A DNA stretch of 64,000 nucleotides from assembly GCF_963576615.1 (NCBI RefSeq), contig NC_088711.1:21484182-21548181 (forward strand), written 5' to 3'. The DNA comes from Watersipora subatra. Lineage: Eukaryota > Bryozoa > Gymnolaemata > Cheilostomatida > Watersiporidae. The notes under the pieces are model-generated. The model was not told the DNA's origin. It worked only from the letters and a program-made list of their open reading frames with translations, and ran no database searches. Below, one piece after another: positions 46,301-61,300 of this stretch. The position numbers and the translations under genes were made by a program. Position 1 is the stretch's first letter, and every line of letters begins with the position of its first letter.

Positions 46301-49300
46301 ACACGTTGCCTATGTCACACTTACGCTGTTGAGAAGCTTTTAGTATCTAAAATGCTGTTAATCAATGTTTTAGTAATTCACCAATTGTGCTGATAGCATT
46401 AGTTTTAAAGAGTAGGAGAATAGATTTTTCTGCTGGTTTTGTTGCTGTACACGTCAGTAGGTAATATGATTACCAGCTGATTGTTGCTAGTTATCAGAAG
46501 GGAAATATTTTTCAGCATTTATGCTTGTTGCAATCAAACAAATAGTGTGTAGCCCTGACTTTCTGGTTTGAGTGAGGAGAATGCACGGAGTTGTTTTGTC
46601 AGCTTAACATTATTTGGATAGCACAGTACTAAAATATATAATGACTGACTACCTATACATGTACCAATTTATAAAACCGTAGTGTTTCGAGAAAATTCAG
46701 ACTTGCAATTTTCTTGGTAGCCTCAAATTGCACTGTGCATGTCGAAAAATTGACAAGTTTTCAGGACTTTAAATCAAAGTTTATCTGTATAAGGATCATA
46801 ACATTAAATATTTTATGCAAACAAATAAAACATATAGTTACTTGAAGCTAAGAAATAAACAAATCAGTTTTTGACTGCAGATTGCTAGCGTGGACCGTTA
46901 TGGTGTCCGTTTCTTTTCAGGGCAATGCCTAGAAGGACAGGAACCCACTGATAACCAGGAAATGTGTCGTGACTGTCCAGTTGGAACTTACCAGCCACTA
47001 GAAAATCAGCAAGCTTGCTTGCTTTGTTCAGGAAGCAAGGTCACTCCTGGATTAGGAGCGACCAGCGAAGATGACTGCTCAGGCTCGTGTTGCTCAATAA
47101 CAATAGAAATTTTTTACATAGCATGATATATGACTTCAATGGCACTTCGACGGGATTCAGATGGTATCAGTTTATGGGGGTGTATAGTTTGCTTACAAAA
47201 ACAGTATGAGCATTGTACTCTCAGGTTAGTTCCGAGAATTGGGCACCCCATTATGACCAATCACGCCTATCTAAAAGTTGCTTTAATTCTATTAATTCTC
47301 ATAAAAACTATGAACAACTGTATCATATAAAATAGCAATTATTGATGTTGCAGCGTTAACTTGGGGTTATACATGTTGGTAGTAACGTATGAATAGAATT
47401 GCTAGACTAAATTGCTCACTTTTTGGGATTTGCTTTCAATTCATTTGTATAGAGTGGTTGCTTAACTAACTGAGTTCAGTTTTTGAAATTGATACAAGTA
47501 TTATACATGTACTTGTTAACCTCCAAAGAGATTGGTCTCATTGCAGCTTTAAACTATTTTTTAGTTTTAGCTTTTGGTGTAGTTTGCTAGTATGTACAAT
47601 TCCGATGTCACTATCATTGTGGCCCTTTGTCAGGGTGCAACAGTGGCTGTTTTCATTTTAGGTGTTTTAGGTATTTTCAGTCCGCTTTATTTCTTGTCAA
47701 CATGATCCATTTGTTACACTTCATTTCTCCATTTTCTTATTTTTTCTGATGGTGCCTTTAAATCTTAACTCATGTCTCTCCTTAATGTGTTTTCTCTCCT
47801 TAAACTGAATGTACAACAGTTCTTTTGGCAAGAGATCATGATATTTCTCCTCAACATACTTAAGCCATCAGCAAATCATTTAGATAAAAATATGATTTTA
47901 GGTGATGAAATTCCTGCTTTTTTAATGCCTCAGTATTAGGCATTAAAAAATCTTATTTCCCCAATAAGCTTTCCAATACGCTCTCCAATATCTCTCAACA
48001 CCTACGACTGATTGTGAAGTAAATGCTTCATCACATATACTTGCTGTCTGTCATTTTGCAAACTATAGGCATTCCATGTCTCAGCCCCATTCGGCAAAGC
48101 TACCAGCCCTCTAGATCGATATTTCACTTTAATTAAAACATGGTGGCTGCTCCAGAGCCTAATCCTCAAGTTTCTGTACTCTGATGTATTACAAGCATAA
48201 TTGATATTTTAAATATTTTTGTAATCCCTTATAAATTTATCATATCACTGTTTTCAATAAGCATTTTTTATCTTATTCTGTTTCTTTTTTCTTACAGATA
48301 TTGTATTGGTTCCTGACACATCCTTAGATCCTAATTCCTGTGTGGATAACATTGTTGATCAGGCTATTCACTACGCGATTCCGACAGATGCACTTCCTAA
48401 TGGGCTTATGCTTGGAGACTATTTCTACACTGATCTCTGGGTGAGCGATGATCATAGTGGTATTCTTGCTTACATTTAATATTTAAACAATAACTTATTA
48501 TTTAGTGCTTGATGAAAGTGTAAAAAGGGCAAAATTCATTAAAGATGTAGTTGCGTCAAATTTAAGTTGATCTTAAAAGAAAGCATTTTTTTTTCTCTAT
48601 CAGTTGATATGTTGTTTGTTGTGTTACGCGATCGCATTGCCAAAATATTTGACGATTAAAACCGAAAAAATCTGATCGCCGTAAAAAACGCTCAGGCCAC
48701 AAAAACGTGCCCAGACTTGCCCACAATGATGTCACGCGTTAGGCAACCTGTCTCTATCTCTCGTATTCACATCGGCTATTTGCGATAAAATTCTAGTCTT
48801 ACGCGGCTCTATTGGCATATATCATATTTTGTATTTGCTCATGTTGGCTAGAATAAAATTTTAAATCCTGCTACAGATGCATTATTATGAATGTTTCAAA
48901 GGCCTCAAATAACGAAAATTGAAAATTTGTTCTACTCACTATCTCCAAATGTTGTGTAAACATTTGGGTACCGACTACCAATTCTACCGGTCTACGGTAA
49001 TTCTGTCAAGTCACTATGTAGAACGCGGTCTTTGTATCAGCAGCTACCCATTATACTAACGATATACAGCCTCTTATAAGCCCCGCCCATATTATGCCTG
49101 TCGCCTATCTTTGGGACAGGGCTGTATATCATTGCCTACACCGTCTACGTACTAGTTTCTTACTAGTAGTATTCTTACCGAATACTACCGAAGTGAAATA
49201 AGCAAGCCACGTCTTTGAAAAGAATATAGACAGGGATAAAGTTTTAAGGATGAGAAGTCTGCTGCAAACTGGATTTGAACTCACCTTCTCCAGTTCTGCG

Positions 49301-52300
49301 GACATCCATATACCATATCCAATTCACTACAATATTCTGCAAATCATGTTTTGCATTATCTTCAACAATATTATTTTATTATATAGTTTTTACAAGCAAA
49401 AATATTTTCATCTCGGCATAAAACTTTTATTAAAAATATTCATCAAGTCGTGGCCACTCAGATAGTATTAGCTGATACAATAAGACAAATTCATCTACTG
49501 CAACAAACTCAAACAAAACATCATGGCTTATGCAGCACGCATTCAAGTCTCTCTTTCCACTTTATGGCAGTTTCCACACTGACAAAGCTTCTTCGGCTGG
49601 TGGGACGACATAAACATTCTGTAATCAGTAAAAAAATGCAATAAATATATGTCATTCATAGATATGTCATTCTAAAGCGTATCTATTGACAGTTTCCAAA
49701 TTGGGAGTTAAATAGATTGCGAGTGTAATTTTAAAAACAAATAAACATTTAATAAAGGCACAAGCAAGCTAAGCCAATGATTCGAAGCTTTGGTTCTGGA
49801 AATTAAAGATTTGCAATGATCAATCGATTTTACCCACTTCCTACGAGTGAAAATAATTGGTAATCATGACACTAATTTACCAAAGAAAATTCGAAAAAAA
49901 TATTAAAGCTAGGTAAAACGGCAGATAAGCTATGAAAGGATGATTGGAGATAGCAAAGAATTATCATTTTATTAATTAGTAAATGTATTTATGACTATAA
50001 AAATCACAGGTGTCCTTTAGCGGGGATATTGCCGAAGCCGAGACCGGGCCGTAGTCTACACACAAAAAAACAACAAAGGTCCACGTAGTTCTGAGCAAAA
50101 ACAAAAGTATCCATCCAAATATCTCACCAATCCGATGAGCAGCACACACAAAAACTAAACCAATCGACAGCGCCACCCATCATGTCAAAATATTCCAAGT
50201 TTCAAGTCATGTCTTACACAACTCACCTTATGGTTTGTCAAAAATTGTCCCAAAGTCCCTATTAATTTGAGACTGTCCAATATCCGTTTTAGAATTGGTT
50301 GCCGCTAGCCTAGCCTAACGTTCTGATTCAACATCTTAGTAACTATCGGGGCATTGCTGAGTGCTCCTGATCTTTTTGAATCTTTCTTAAGCATGCAAGA
50401 ACCAATCAAAATCGGGTTAACACTATTGTAAACAAAACTTAAGAGGGACTCAAAAAGATCGGGATAACTCAGCAATGCCCCGATAGTTACTAAGATGTTG
50501 AATCAGAACGTTAGGCTAGGCTAGCGGCGACCATTTCGAAAACGGATATTAGACAGTCTCAAATTAATAAGGACTTTGGGACAAGTTTTGACAAACCATA
50601 AGGTGAGTTGTGCAAGACATGACTTGAAACTTGGAATATTTTGACATGATGGGTGGCGCTATCGATTGGTTTAGTTTTTGTGTGTGCTGCTCATCGGATT
50701 GGTGAGATATTTGGATGGATACTTTTGTTTTTGCTCAGAACTACGTGGACCTTTGTTGTTTTTTTGTGTGTGTAGACTACGGCCCGGTCTCGGCTTCGGC
50801 AATATCCCCGCTAAAGGACACCTGTGATAAAAATATTATATTTACTCAAGTATAGAAGACTCTAAGTTAATTTACCTCCATCCTGTCTTCCTCTGCAGCA
50901 AAACGCTGCTGACGCCTGTCAACAGCCATAGGCTGTCTACTCCAATCTTTTACTAAAAGTTGCTCAAATAACTCTGAGTCGCAGTCGCTATACAAAACTA
51001 TGTATAACTTAGTAATTGTTGAAACGCGTTGAATCAGTAACGTTGAGAATTCTCTAACGATGAGATTCTTCGAGATCACAGACAACGCGTTTTATGAGTG
51101 ATAACATTTATTACGGCCTATATAAAGATTTCGCGCTCATGATTGGCTAACGAAGCGACCTCATATTTATCGCTCGTGGTTTCGTTTCAGATATCTTGCT
51201 TGTGACGTCACGAAATAGGCACCCGCTGGAACGTGAGCTTTTTAAAAGAGGGCCTCATTCAAACGCATATATCTCTGGACAGGGTTGGTCTACAAAGACA
51301 AAAATGGCATCAAATTGTAGCCGATGTTTTAGCCTTTTATGGGTCCTAATTTCATTAAATTGACTTTTTTGACGCAACTACATCTTTAAGTGTTTCAAAA
51401 CATCCAGCATCAGTAATGATATACCTAAACAATGACTAGCTATGAAAAAAAGGAGCCACATACGCATCTGTGCAGTTTAGTAGCCAATATTGTCACATTG
51501 TTTATCACAGCTAACAATATTTGCTTGTTACTAACTTTAATAATGTATCATCTCAAGGACAAATCGAGTCGAACTACATATTTATAATAAATTTATTACA
51601 GTTATTCTAGATTGAATTTGCTAGCGTTTTCCAAAAAAATAGTCTTTATATAGAAGAGATTGTGTCAAATTTACTAATGTGAGCAGGTAGTTTTTTTACA
51701 CTTGATAAATAATCAGCCAATGTGCATCATGGTCTTTTAGTTTTGACTTATAAAGGGTTTTAATAACATCACTTAATAGACCATGGTTAGCCCATCTGAG
51801 AACCATGACAAAGCAGACCATGGTTAACCCATCTGAGAACCATGACAAAGCAGACCATGGTTATCCCATGTGATAACTTGACAAAGCAGATCATGATTAA
51901 CCCATGTGATAACTTGACAAAGCGGATCATGATTAACTATTTTAGCATGATAAGAAACCCACGATTAAGCTATTTAATCTGCAGTTAAATAATTAAGTTT
52001 TAGTTTTCAAGTTGCTAAATAATAGATGTAAAGAATTTAGCTGACTAACCTTTCACCAGTTAATACATAATCTCACACTTCTGACAGAAATATTGGAGGT
52101 TTCATATATTATATATGACCGTTTTATTGTAATTGTTCATCAATGCACTTTCCACCTGCTCACTCTTCCTTTTCTTTCTCACCATTTAATATTCTTAAGG
52201 TCACCCACTTGTACAGAAGTCTTTTTTGCTAGGTAAACTGCGGTTGTTGCAACACCGATGTTCAATATTGTTCCTTTTTGCGATATGCCTATTTAATTAT

Positions 52301-55300
52301 GTTTAGTATCTTTACACGGATTTTCTGATATTCCAGTTGTTTGGATTATATATTTTTACCTTGTTTTACATCTCATTTTATAACTAGTTTATTATATTAT
52401 TTATTACTTGATTAAGTGTATTATATTATATTGTATTATCGTTCAAAACTTCTTTTACGGCATTCCCATGTATATAACCAGTAAATTGGGCATAGAATGA
52501 CGTGTTCATTTGCGTTCTAATATAAATATGCTCAACTCAAAACTCTTTTTTCTCTTCATGTGGCTGGAATTACGGATTGAGTGTGAGATGAGTGTGAGAA
52601 TGCCTTTGCAACTGGTGAAGGCTTTCACTGGGAGCATGCAGTTTCATTTATCTATCCATAGTATTTGGTGGTGATCAGACAATCTGTAACAGTGGTCTGA
52701 CCATAGCATCTGTCCACTCCATTGCAGTCACCCTAGTAGTTAGGCCATAGTATCTGTTGGCTACTCACCTTGGATGCAGACTGTTTGGTTGTTGGGCCAA
52801 AGCATCTGGCAGTGGTGGCAGTCTCTAGATAGTCGATTCGCAACATCTGTTGGCCAACTGTCTCAAAGGTTGATTACTAGGAAACCCAGCTATAGTACCT
52901 GGCGATGACCTGACAATCATAGAGCAAGTAGTCTGGGCATCTGGTGGCTACAGGCCTCGAGTAATAGAACTCCCAGAGCACTGAATGTATGGGAAATCTT
53001 GGCGGAAGTCTGGACACAGTTTCTAAAAAAGTAGTGCAGCCCTGGAGGAAGAAGCTAGCTTTCATTGGTGAAGACTACAATACTCCATCAATTATCCATT
53101 AATAACAGAAGGAGAGAAAGTTGAACCTTTAAATGGTGGATTTTAATCTGTAGTCACTCGAAATGGAGGTTCTAACGTAATAATCAACGTGAAGGTAGTT
53201 AAATAGATTGTTAAATACAGTGAATGCAGCTCAACCCCTTCATGGTTTACTTGCATGCATGTAAATCCATGTTTATATGCTTGTGTGTAGGGTATGCTCA
53301 TACGGGCACATGTGCCTGTAAGTACGTTTTCTGTATATGTGTAGGCATGAGTCTTTTGTTAAAGCACACATTATTATAGAGCATTTGCTTTTTTCTATTT
53401 TATTCATTTCATTTATAATTATTTTATGTGTGTGATGCTAATTTCATTTTAAAAGAATTGATTAGAATATGCACTAGTTTTTGGTTTTCATATTTTTTTA
53501 CTGCCAAGAAAAGGAATCGTCTTGTTGGCGAATGAAATAAGATCATCTAAAAAGTTAACAGAGTATCAGTTTAGTATTCTAGTATAGGTTAACAAACATT
53601 TATCAACTAAAAATATATTATCATTTTAGACTACAACGACTGGACTAATAACGTTTGGAAGGCCATTCTTGGGAAATATACCTACAGATATTGAGCTCGC
53701 GACAGTTCCAATTTTAGCACCCTTTTGGTATCCACAAGACCTCAGGAATGGCTTTCATGGGTAGGTGATGACATGACCAAAAACTATTTGAATTTTCCCT
53801 GTACATGTTTTTGCATTATTCTATTCGCGCTGAACCTTGTGCTTTTTCTTGCACTGATAAGATCTCCTCCTTTTGCATCTTTTGTGCAACTTTTTAAACA
53901 TTTTAGTTTTGAGCTATGAAAATTCAGCTGTGTTGTTATACTTGTACTATTTAATCAGGTTTTAGTTTAGGATCATCACTCAAAAGTAACTTACGTTTTA
54001 AAATCAGTCTCCGTGCATAATATTGTTGTACTTGCTACTAAAACTTAATGTAGTAAGATTGGTTTAGCACGGCCACTAGACTAGATGCGTTCGATAGATT
54101 TTCTTATTCAGTCATTAACAATCTCGTGTTGTTCTGCCCGGAAGCAAGAGTGAATAATATATTTTTCCACATAACCTAATATATAATCCTACTGCGATAA
54201 TGCGGATACAATACACGTATATATGTGAACGAGAGAAGACAACTACTACAACACTTAACACTAGTGCTCTTTTCTATATTTTATTCTTTTCAAGAATAAA
54301 ATATACTATAAAATAAAATAAGAATAATTCATGTGGAAACATGCAAATACAGTCAAACCTCAACATAAGGAGTTAATCTATTCTGTTATTTGGGGCATAT
54401 GTCCAATTCATTACATGTGGGAGCAAATACTCATAAAATGTGCTTATTTCTTTGGATTTTTAAAAACTCAGTAAACAATGATCCGATATATTGCATTAAT
54501 GCAAATTCTATATAAAAATCTGTTAAAAAAACTAAATGCAAAAATCTGAATTATAGGTAAAAACTAAATTAATAAAATAGTAATCAGTGAATGAAGGCTT
54601 TCATTATTACTTCATCTTAGAGACACATAAAGGAAAGTATGAGCCCGGCAATGCGCGGGTTTAGTAGTCAAGCGAGTCACAAAAATATATGATGTACCCT
54701 ATTCCAACTTACACTTACTCCAACTCCATATTAAATTGACCTATAGGTAATCTATTTTATAATTTTTCATTTTGTTTTAAATTATTACCTTCGTTCGCAC
54801 CTTCACTTACACAGTTGTAATGTTTTGCGAAAATTCTAGCTGTCACCCGTTGGAAATCTTCTCGAATATTTGCACAAGTATTTCCTCATATTCGAAGGTC
54901 AAAATGCACATGTAGACATAACTGTAAGTCAAAGTTTGATTAGAGTATACATGTATGTAAAATGGAACAAGACAGTAAATGTAAGCAGATCTTAACAATG
55001 TGACCACTTTTGTGTTTCATATACATGTACTTTTAATTTAAGCAGTATAACTTTGCAGAACAATGCTGTGTCGGAGTTCATACAGTCTCTCAGACACTAA
55101 TCCTGACAAAGCAGATGAGAGTCGTAGTGTCCTGTCAGTCATAAAACTTATGCTTAGTGATTCAGAGCTACTCACAGGACGGGATTTCATGCCTGTCTAT
55201 GCATTTGTGGCTACATGGCATCAAAGTGTGTTCTTTCCATCCTTTTGGTACGGGAATTATCCGGGAAGTCCACAGCAGGTCTTTATCACTTTTAATAGTT

Positions 55301-58300
55301 TATGTTTCATTTTTTAAGTTAAAGGCTTTTTTTATTCTTTATTTCATTTTTAGAACACACATCCAAACATTTGTTATTAAATATTTGCAATGCTGATTTG
55401 ACAGGTTTATCATTTTTATATATCACCATTAAAATTGTTTAATTAATATAAACAGTTGTAGTATCTGTATCTATAGTATTGAAACAGTTTTCCACGCACG
55501 ATATGTTTTTCACATTGTTATAATTGAGGGGATAAGTTGCATAATTAATCGTAATATTAATAACTGATAAAATGCTCATAATTAACTGTCTACTCATCGT
55601 TAGGCAGTTAATCGTAGTTTTCAGGCCCCTTGCCTTTTGAGTATTATCCATCAGAAACATGTGAGTATATTTTTCCGCTGTGTTTAGTTAATAGTGCATG
55701 TAGTAACTACATCAGCTTATGTATTAAGCTTTTTTCATGTTGCAAAATGCCTTGTTTCCTTGTTATTTATGCAGCTAGTACTCTTGTACTGAGCTATGTG
55801 TGCTCCTGCTCATAATTATTATTATTTGTATTATTGCAGTATGTAACTTATCAGGCAGTGGTAGTAACAGATGGACTCCAGACATTCCTCATGTTTCTAT
55901 ATCCACCTGGAAATGAGTATACACAAATCAACCCTAATTTTTTCAACCCTAACATCGGCACTATGCAAATGGGCTTCAAACTTCCTGACAGCTGGTTCTA
56001 TTCTCCAGACTTTTCTGGCACAGGTCTAATGGGTTATATATCAACATTGCCTTCCAATACCAGTGAGTTTGTCATTCACATAATATTTTTCTGTATTTCA
56101 GCAATCTCGTGTGCTCTCATAAGTATTGGTTCAAACGCTACCTAGTGTTGCAATGTCTTTGAATAATGTTGCCTTTCTGCAGTCCTTTGACGTTAGGTCC
56201 TTATAATAATTCTGAAATTGAAACTTAGAAAATATCATAGGTTAATGATTTTAGTCACTGCAGTACTTGATATGCATACAGAAAATGCTTTTTAGCCTGT
56301 CAATACGAGACAACGTATCTATCATAAAAATACACTCGTTTAAAATGACTGTTTAGACAGCATTAAATATGCATTTACTCGCATTGAATAAATTTTTTGT
56401 GTTCAGCCATTTTATTGCTGCTGCAGAGGTTGAAGGACGATGGGTATTTGAGGTCTCAAAACAAATTGATCCATTCGCTTCCAAATGTTTCAACTGGGCC
56501 CTCTCTACAGAAGTGCGCAGTTTTCGGTATTCTTTTTTAATGTGGCAATCATGCCCTTGTAATCTCGCCTTAGCCTTCATCGATAGAAGATATTTCGTCA
56601 CTTCAACTTTCGGCTGCCTCTCAAGTTTGACTAAAGCATTTGGATTTTATCAGGTAAGTATTAACCTACTGCTTTGTTACACCAAAACATGAATATTTCT
56701 TTGCAAACATGAGTTTTAGGTCTGTAAATGTGTGTATATAAATTATGTGTATATGTCTGCATATATGTGTGCGTGTGTGTGCACATGTGTGCTTGTCTGT
56801 ATATGCTAAGATATGTTTTATACGGTACTTTAAAAGCAATCGACTACCATGACGATATCACCTTCACAGTGGCAACAAGAAACAATCTGAATGTAAGCAA
56901 ATGCAAAGGCCAGGATGTCTTACTAAAAAATCTTGCTCTTATTCAATTGTTGGTGGCATCAATGAATATTAGTAGTAATGCATTTTTTGTAAGATCTAAA
57001 AGCTTTGTTTTTACATTCAGTTAACCAACAGCAATAAGCAATATTAATCTGATCATTTGTTAATGTCTCTAACAAAAATGTTTGCCTCTGATACCATGGC
57101 ATGAACTAGCTTATAGATATACTCGCTCGTTGTAGATGTGTTGCTATGACGTGTTCACATGGCAGCTGATCACTCATCCTTCTTATGCTGGTTATCCTAC
57201 TCAACATCTTAAAGACCTAGAGCCTGCACTGTTTGCAAGCAATGACCAGCAGCATTTTGACAATTGCTGCAAATACTCAGAATACTGTGGTATCTACAGG
57301 CAGCGCCGACCTGTTCCAACGTGTTTTACCTATTTCCCACCTCGGTTCGGTAAACATACCATCTTTATTTTTAACCCTCTACATCTACATCAAGATTTCT
57401 TGAACATTATCACATCAATAGGCAATGGTAACTTGTTTTGGGGCCACAATTACTGCACTGATAAATGAGGTTACCAGTTGTAGCTAAGTTTATATCAGGT
57501 GTATGGTGGTTGTGAGTTCAGGGGAGATTTTAGATAGTTTCTTTAAAATCATGTTGTTTTTTCGTTTATTTCTATTATAGAGTATATTTTTGCTCAGGCA
57601 TGCAGTGAAAAAGCAAAATTAATTTAATGTTTGTAGATTACAACGACTGTCTAAAAATAACTCTAGATTAATTTCATTAAAAGCCACTCTTTTTATACTT
57701 TTGTTTTTATACTATAAAGGAGTGGGTAGTTTGTGGGATCTACTTGTTTCAGTTGGTGTGAAAAAGCCTTTTAACCAGGGCTATTCTAGCGCCTGAGTTT
57801 CATTGAGTTGCTGAGGTTTCAGCTACTCAATGTTAACACGTCTTCCACCTTTCTCGCTAGAGAGCCAATCAAAACTCAGCTCAATCAGGAAAGTTTGATC
57901 TCTCTGAACTTACAAATTCTTCAGAGTTTACAGCAATTGGTGGAAATTTTGATGGATGTTGGAGAGAAGTGTTGATATGAACTAATATATTCAACAGATG
58001 CAGTTTATGACAGAAAACTTGTTCTTTTTGGCTGATCCTATTGCATAAAAGTGTATCACAACGATGACTTGAAATTTTGCTAACTATTTTTACTACTTCA
58101 AGCGGCTACAGACACAATAATTATTTTAGAGAAAGAGTTTATAGATATTGTGTGCACCTATAATACTGTGCTCATTGAATTAGCACCACAAAGGAATAAA
58201 TAGCTAAATTATACACACTTATACAATAAAATGTGTCAAAACAACTGGATTTCTACCTTTAACTATATAAACTGTACAGCGTAAAATGAGTTTATCACAG

Positions 58301-61300
58301 GAAGTAGTTCGTATTAACATTATCCTCCTAGAGATTTGGTATGTAATACATACCAAATCTCTATAGGAGGATAATACGACGATAGGACGATACATACTAT
58401 GTATCGTAAGAGCTGAGAAAGGTAAAGATTTTTCATTGGATTGGGACCCGATTGACATGGAGGAGAGACAGTTGTAAAACATGTTCACAGATAAGAATAA
58501 CCTAATGACACTATGACAACTTGATGTGAACCACGCCCAAGTTTTTTTGGAGCAGAGTCTCAGACAACTCTAGGCCTTAGATGCTATCCTTAAATGATTT
58601 CTTGGTTTCTTTTTTCCTTTCAACTGCTTTTAAATTATATTTTGTTTTATTGAAACCATTTGAACATCATCCGCAGAATAAGTATTTATTATCACAACAT
58701 ATGTAAGTTATTCGATGTGCCTTTGACTTGCACTCCCTCTAGAACAGGGCTATTTTATGACAAACAATCAATTTGTAGCCATGGGCTTTGGAGATCCCCA
58801 TATCTTCACTTTGGATGGATTTGACTACACTTACAACCCAGTTGGAGAGTTTTGGATGATAAACTCTACAGAATTCAAGCTGCAGGCAAGGATGGTGCAG
58901 ACCGTAGATGAATCTGGAGAATTGATTCAAGCGACACAGTTTCAAGCTGTGGCTATGCAGAGTGGGACACCTGATGACCTTAGTGACAGAATTCATGTTG
59001 AGCTCAACAACAAACGAGATGGTAGGGCATTATTTATACGACAGTAGGACCTTTCAGTTTTGTTTCATCTGTTGAGTGCCATGAAGCAATGAAGGATTAA
59101 CCAAACTCAATGCTTCATAAAATTTTAGTAACTTATATAGTCAGTTGATCGAATAGTGTATTGATTCACACCACTAGTCTTTAACAAAATTGTCGCACTC
59201 TTAAATTTATTTTGGGATTTTAGGATGATAAGGAGAAAACCAAACTGATTTTTAGGTTAATGTATTGTTGTTTCTTAATATCAAAAACTTTCACTTTAGA
59301 TCATAGCTCTCAACTTTGGTAGACTGCATGGAAATTGCATGGAATTTAAAACCATCTCTCTTATATTTCCCTCAACTTATATTTTTTTCTGAACTCTAAG
59401 ACCCTCATAACAAGGTTTTAGTGATATAAGTACTTTAAAAATATTAAAGGTTTATAATTATAAAAAATGTAGCAATTCCTTTTGTCAAAATTTGTTCAAC
59501 TATTTAAGATCCTATTGTATGCAATCAATAAGCAATGAAAATGCACAGTGGAAATGTCATACAAATTTGTATTATATTCTTCAGTTGTAATGTCATTTGG
59601 TTGTTTTATAAAGATAATAATGTTTTGAAATAAGCAAGTTTGCCTTACACATAGATGCGAATGAATAGAAATAATACTTATACTTAATACTTACAGCTCT
59701 ATAGACAGTTGTCTAAAGTTGTCTAAAGGCAGCTCAACAAATAATTGTTTAAAGTTATAGGTTTGTGCTAACCTTTTAGCATACGTCCGTTTGTGCCACA
59801 GAGAGCATAGCATTGTATTGTATATCTATTGAGCGGAGTAACAGGCGGCCCTTGTATTACAACTATCATGAAGCATTGGTGATAAAAGAGCATGTTCTCC
59901 TTAGTATATTTTGTATTCTAGACTTTATCATATACAAGAATGATGACTCTATCACATCATCGCTTGACAAGACACGGGATAGTGCTGTGATTCCGATCAA
60001 TGGGGGCATCATCAGAAAGGTCAACGACTCCATCACTGTTGTCTTTGATTCTGGTAATCTTTTGATCATTAGATTGACCCTGCTGCCACCTTTCTTTTGT
60101 TTTCTCGCTATTCCATCTTTAGATCTACCTATGTTTTCTTTTACTACTGAAGTTTTGGATGCATCAGAAATGCTTGTTGCCTCTTTTGCAAAATCTGAAA
60201 TTTCGTTTTGTAAAAAATGTCACAAACTATATTAACGTATTTCTTGATTAACTATTAGATATATTAAAAAGCCAACACGACAGCTGTGATATTTTATAAT
60301 GCAGGCTACTCCTTCACCTTTTCTATAAAGTTGGCTACGCTGAATATCGAGTCACTTGCACCCGATTCAGCCAATGGGACTACCAGAGGGCTACTAGGGA
60401 TCTTTGATGGTGACCAGTCAAATGATATGACCGATGCTTATGGTAACATAGTCTGTGTTTCTGATGAGTGCACTGCGCAGGTCATACATGAACAGTTTGG
60501 AGAAACATGTGAGTACTCACTCAGACTTTTTTTGATAATTCAGTGATTGTTGACTTGTTGCCTTATTACTTTGTTGCTTTGTTAGTTGTCAACGAAATTT
60601 TAATAACAAAACAATCCAGCGTCAGTTAGAAAACTCCTAGTAATACGTACCAATGATACTAATCGAATTGACGCGATGAATTTGTTGTGTCGATTGGGTT
60701 GCTCACTCAAAAATCTCTGGCCCTATTTGAGCTGTTTGCGAGACTGCACATTGCAGTTTGCAATGCCATTTTGATCGAACCTCGCAACTAGCTCTTGGTT
60801 AGGCAATCTAGTCAACTACCGTTAAGAATAGTGTACCTAATTCAATAGTTGGCAGGAAGCTTCTTTTAAAAATTAATTTTTTCTAGTCTCGTATAAATTC
60901 TTTGAACTGAGTTTTGAAGATATGTTTGTGCCAAATTTTGTTTTGAGCATGGGCCAAATCATGCCATGAGAAAGTTGTGGAGTATGTTTTTGCAAACATA
61001 TGATATAGAGTGGTTTCTTTCATCAGGTAGTTGTGGAAATGAAGAAAATCCTTCCTTACAACCAGCTGCCAAGCTTCTTTGAGATTACACATAATGGTTG
61101 TCATATAATTATTCCTCATAGCGAGTAGATAGCTCCAGCGTTCAACAGGTCATTTATAAGTTTAAAAGTTATTGTATTACCTGTGGCACTATTTTATTAA
61201 GATAAACTGGTTTTGTTTTTACATTTCTATACTTTGCGGCGGCAATCACATCAGAACTGTTGGTAAAGTTTACCAAGAATACTTTGAATTTCAGGGAGGA

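Larger units (their letters stand above)
48543..51385. mobile_element. 2.84-kb TTAA-flanked element carrying a nested foldback
   Basis: The ends AGATGTAGTTGCGTCAAA and, inverted, AGATGTAGTTGCGTCAAA are identical, and TTAA flanks both (48539-48542 and 51386-51389). The interior holds a SINE-like head (49245-49335) and a complete 822-bp foldback with its own duplication (50005-50826). A coding-like minus frame at 50867-51085 may be a transposase remnant; no family is recognised. The element lies in an intron of the VWD gene. Confidence 0.8.

Noticed and set aside
54640-54670. Helitron 3' end suggested by gcccggcaatgcgcgggttt.
   Set aside because: The hairpin is imperfect and no CTRR end follows at the right distance.
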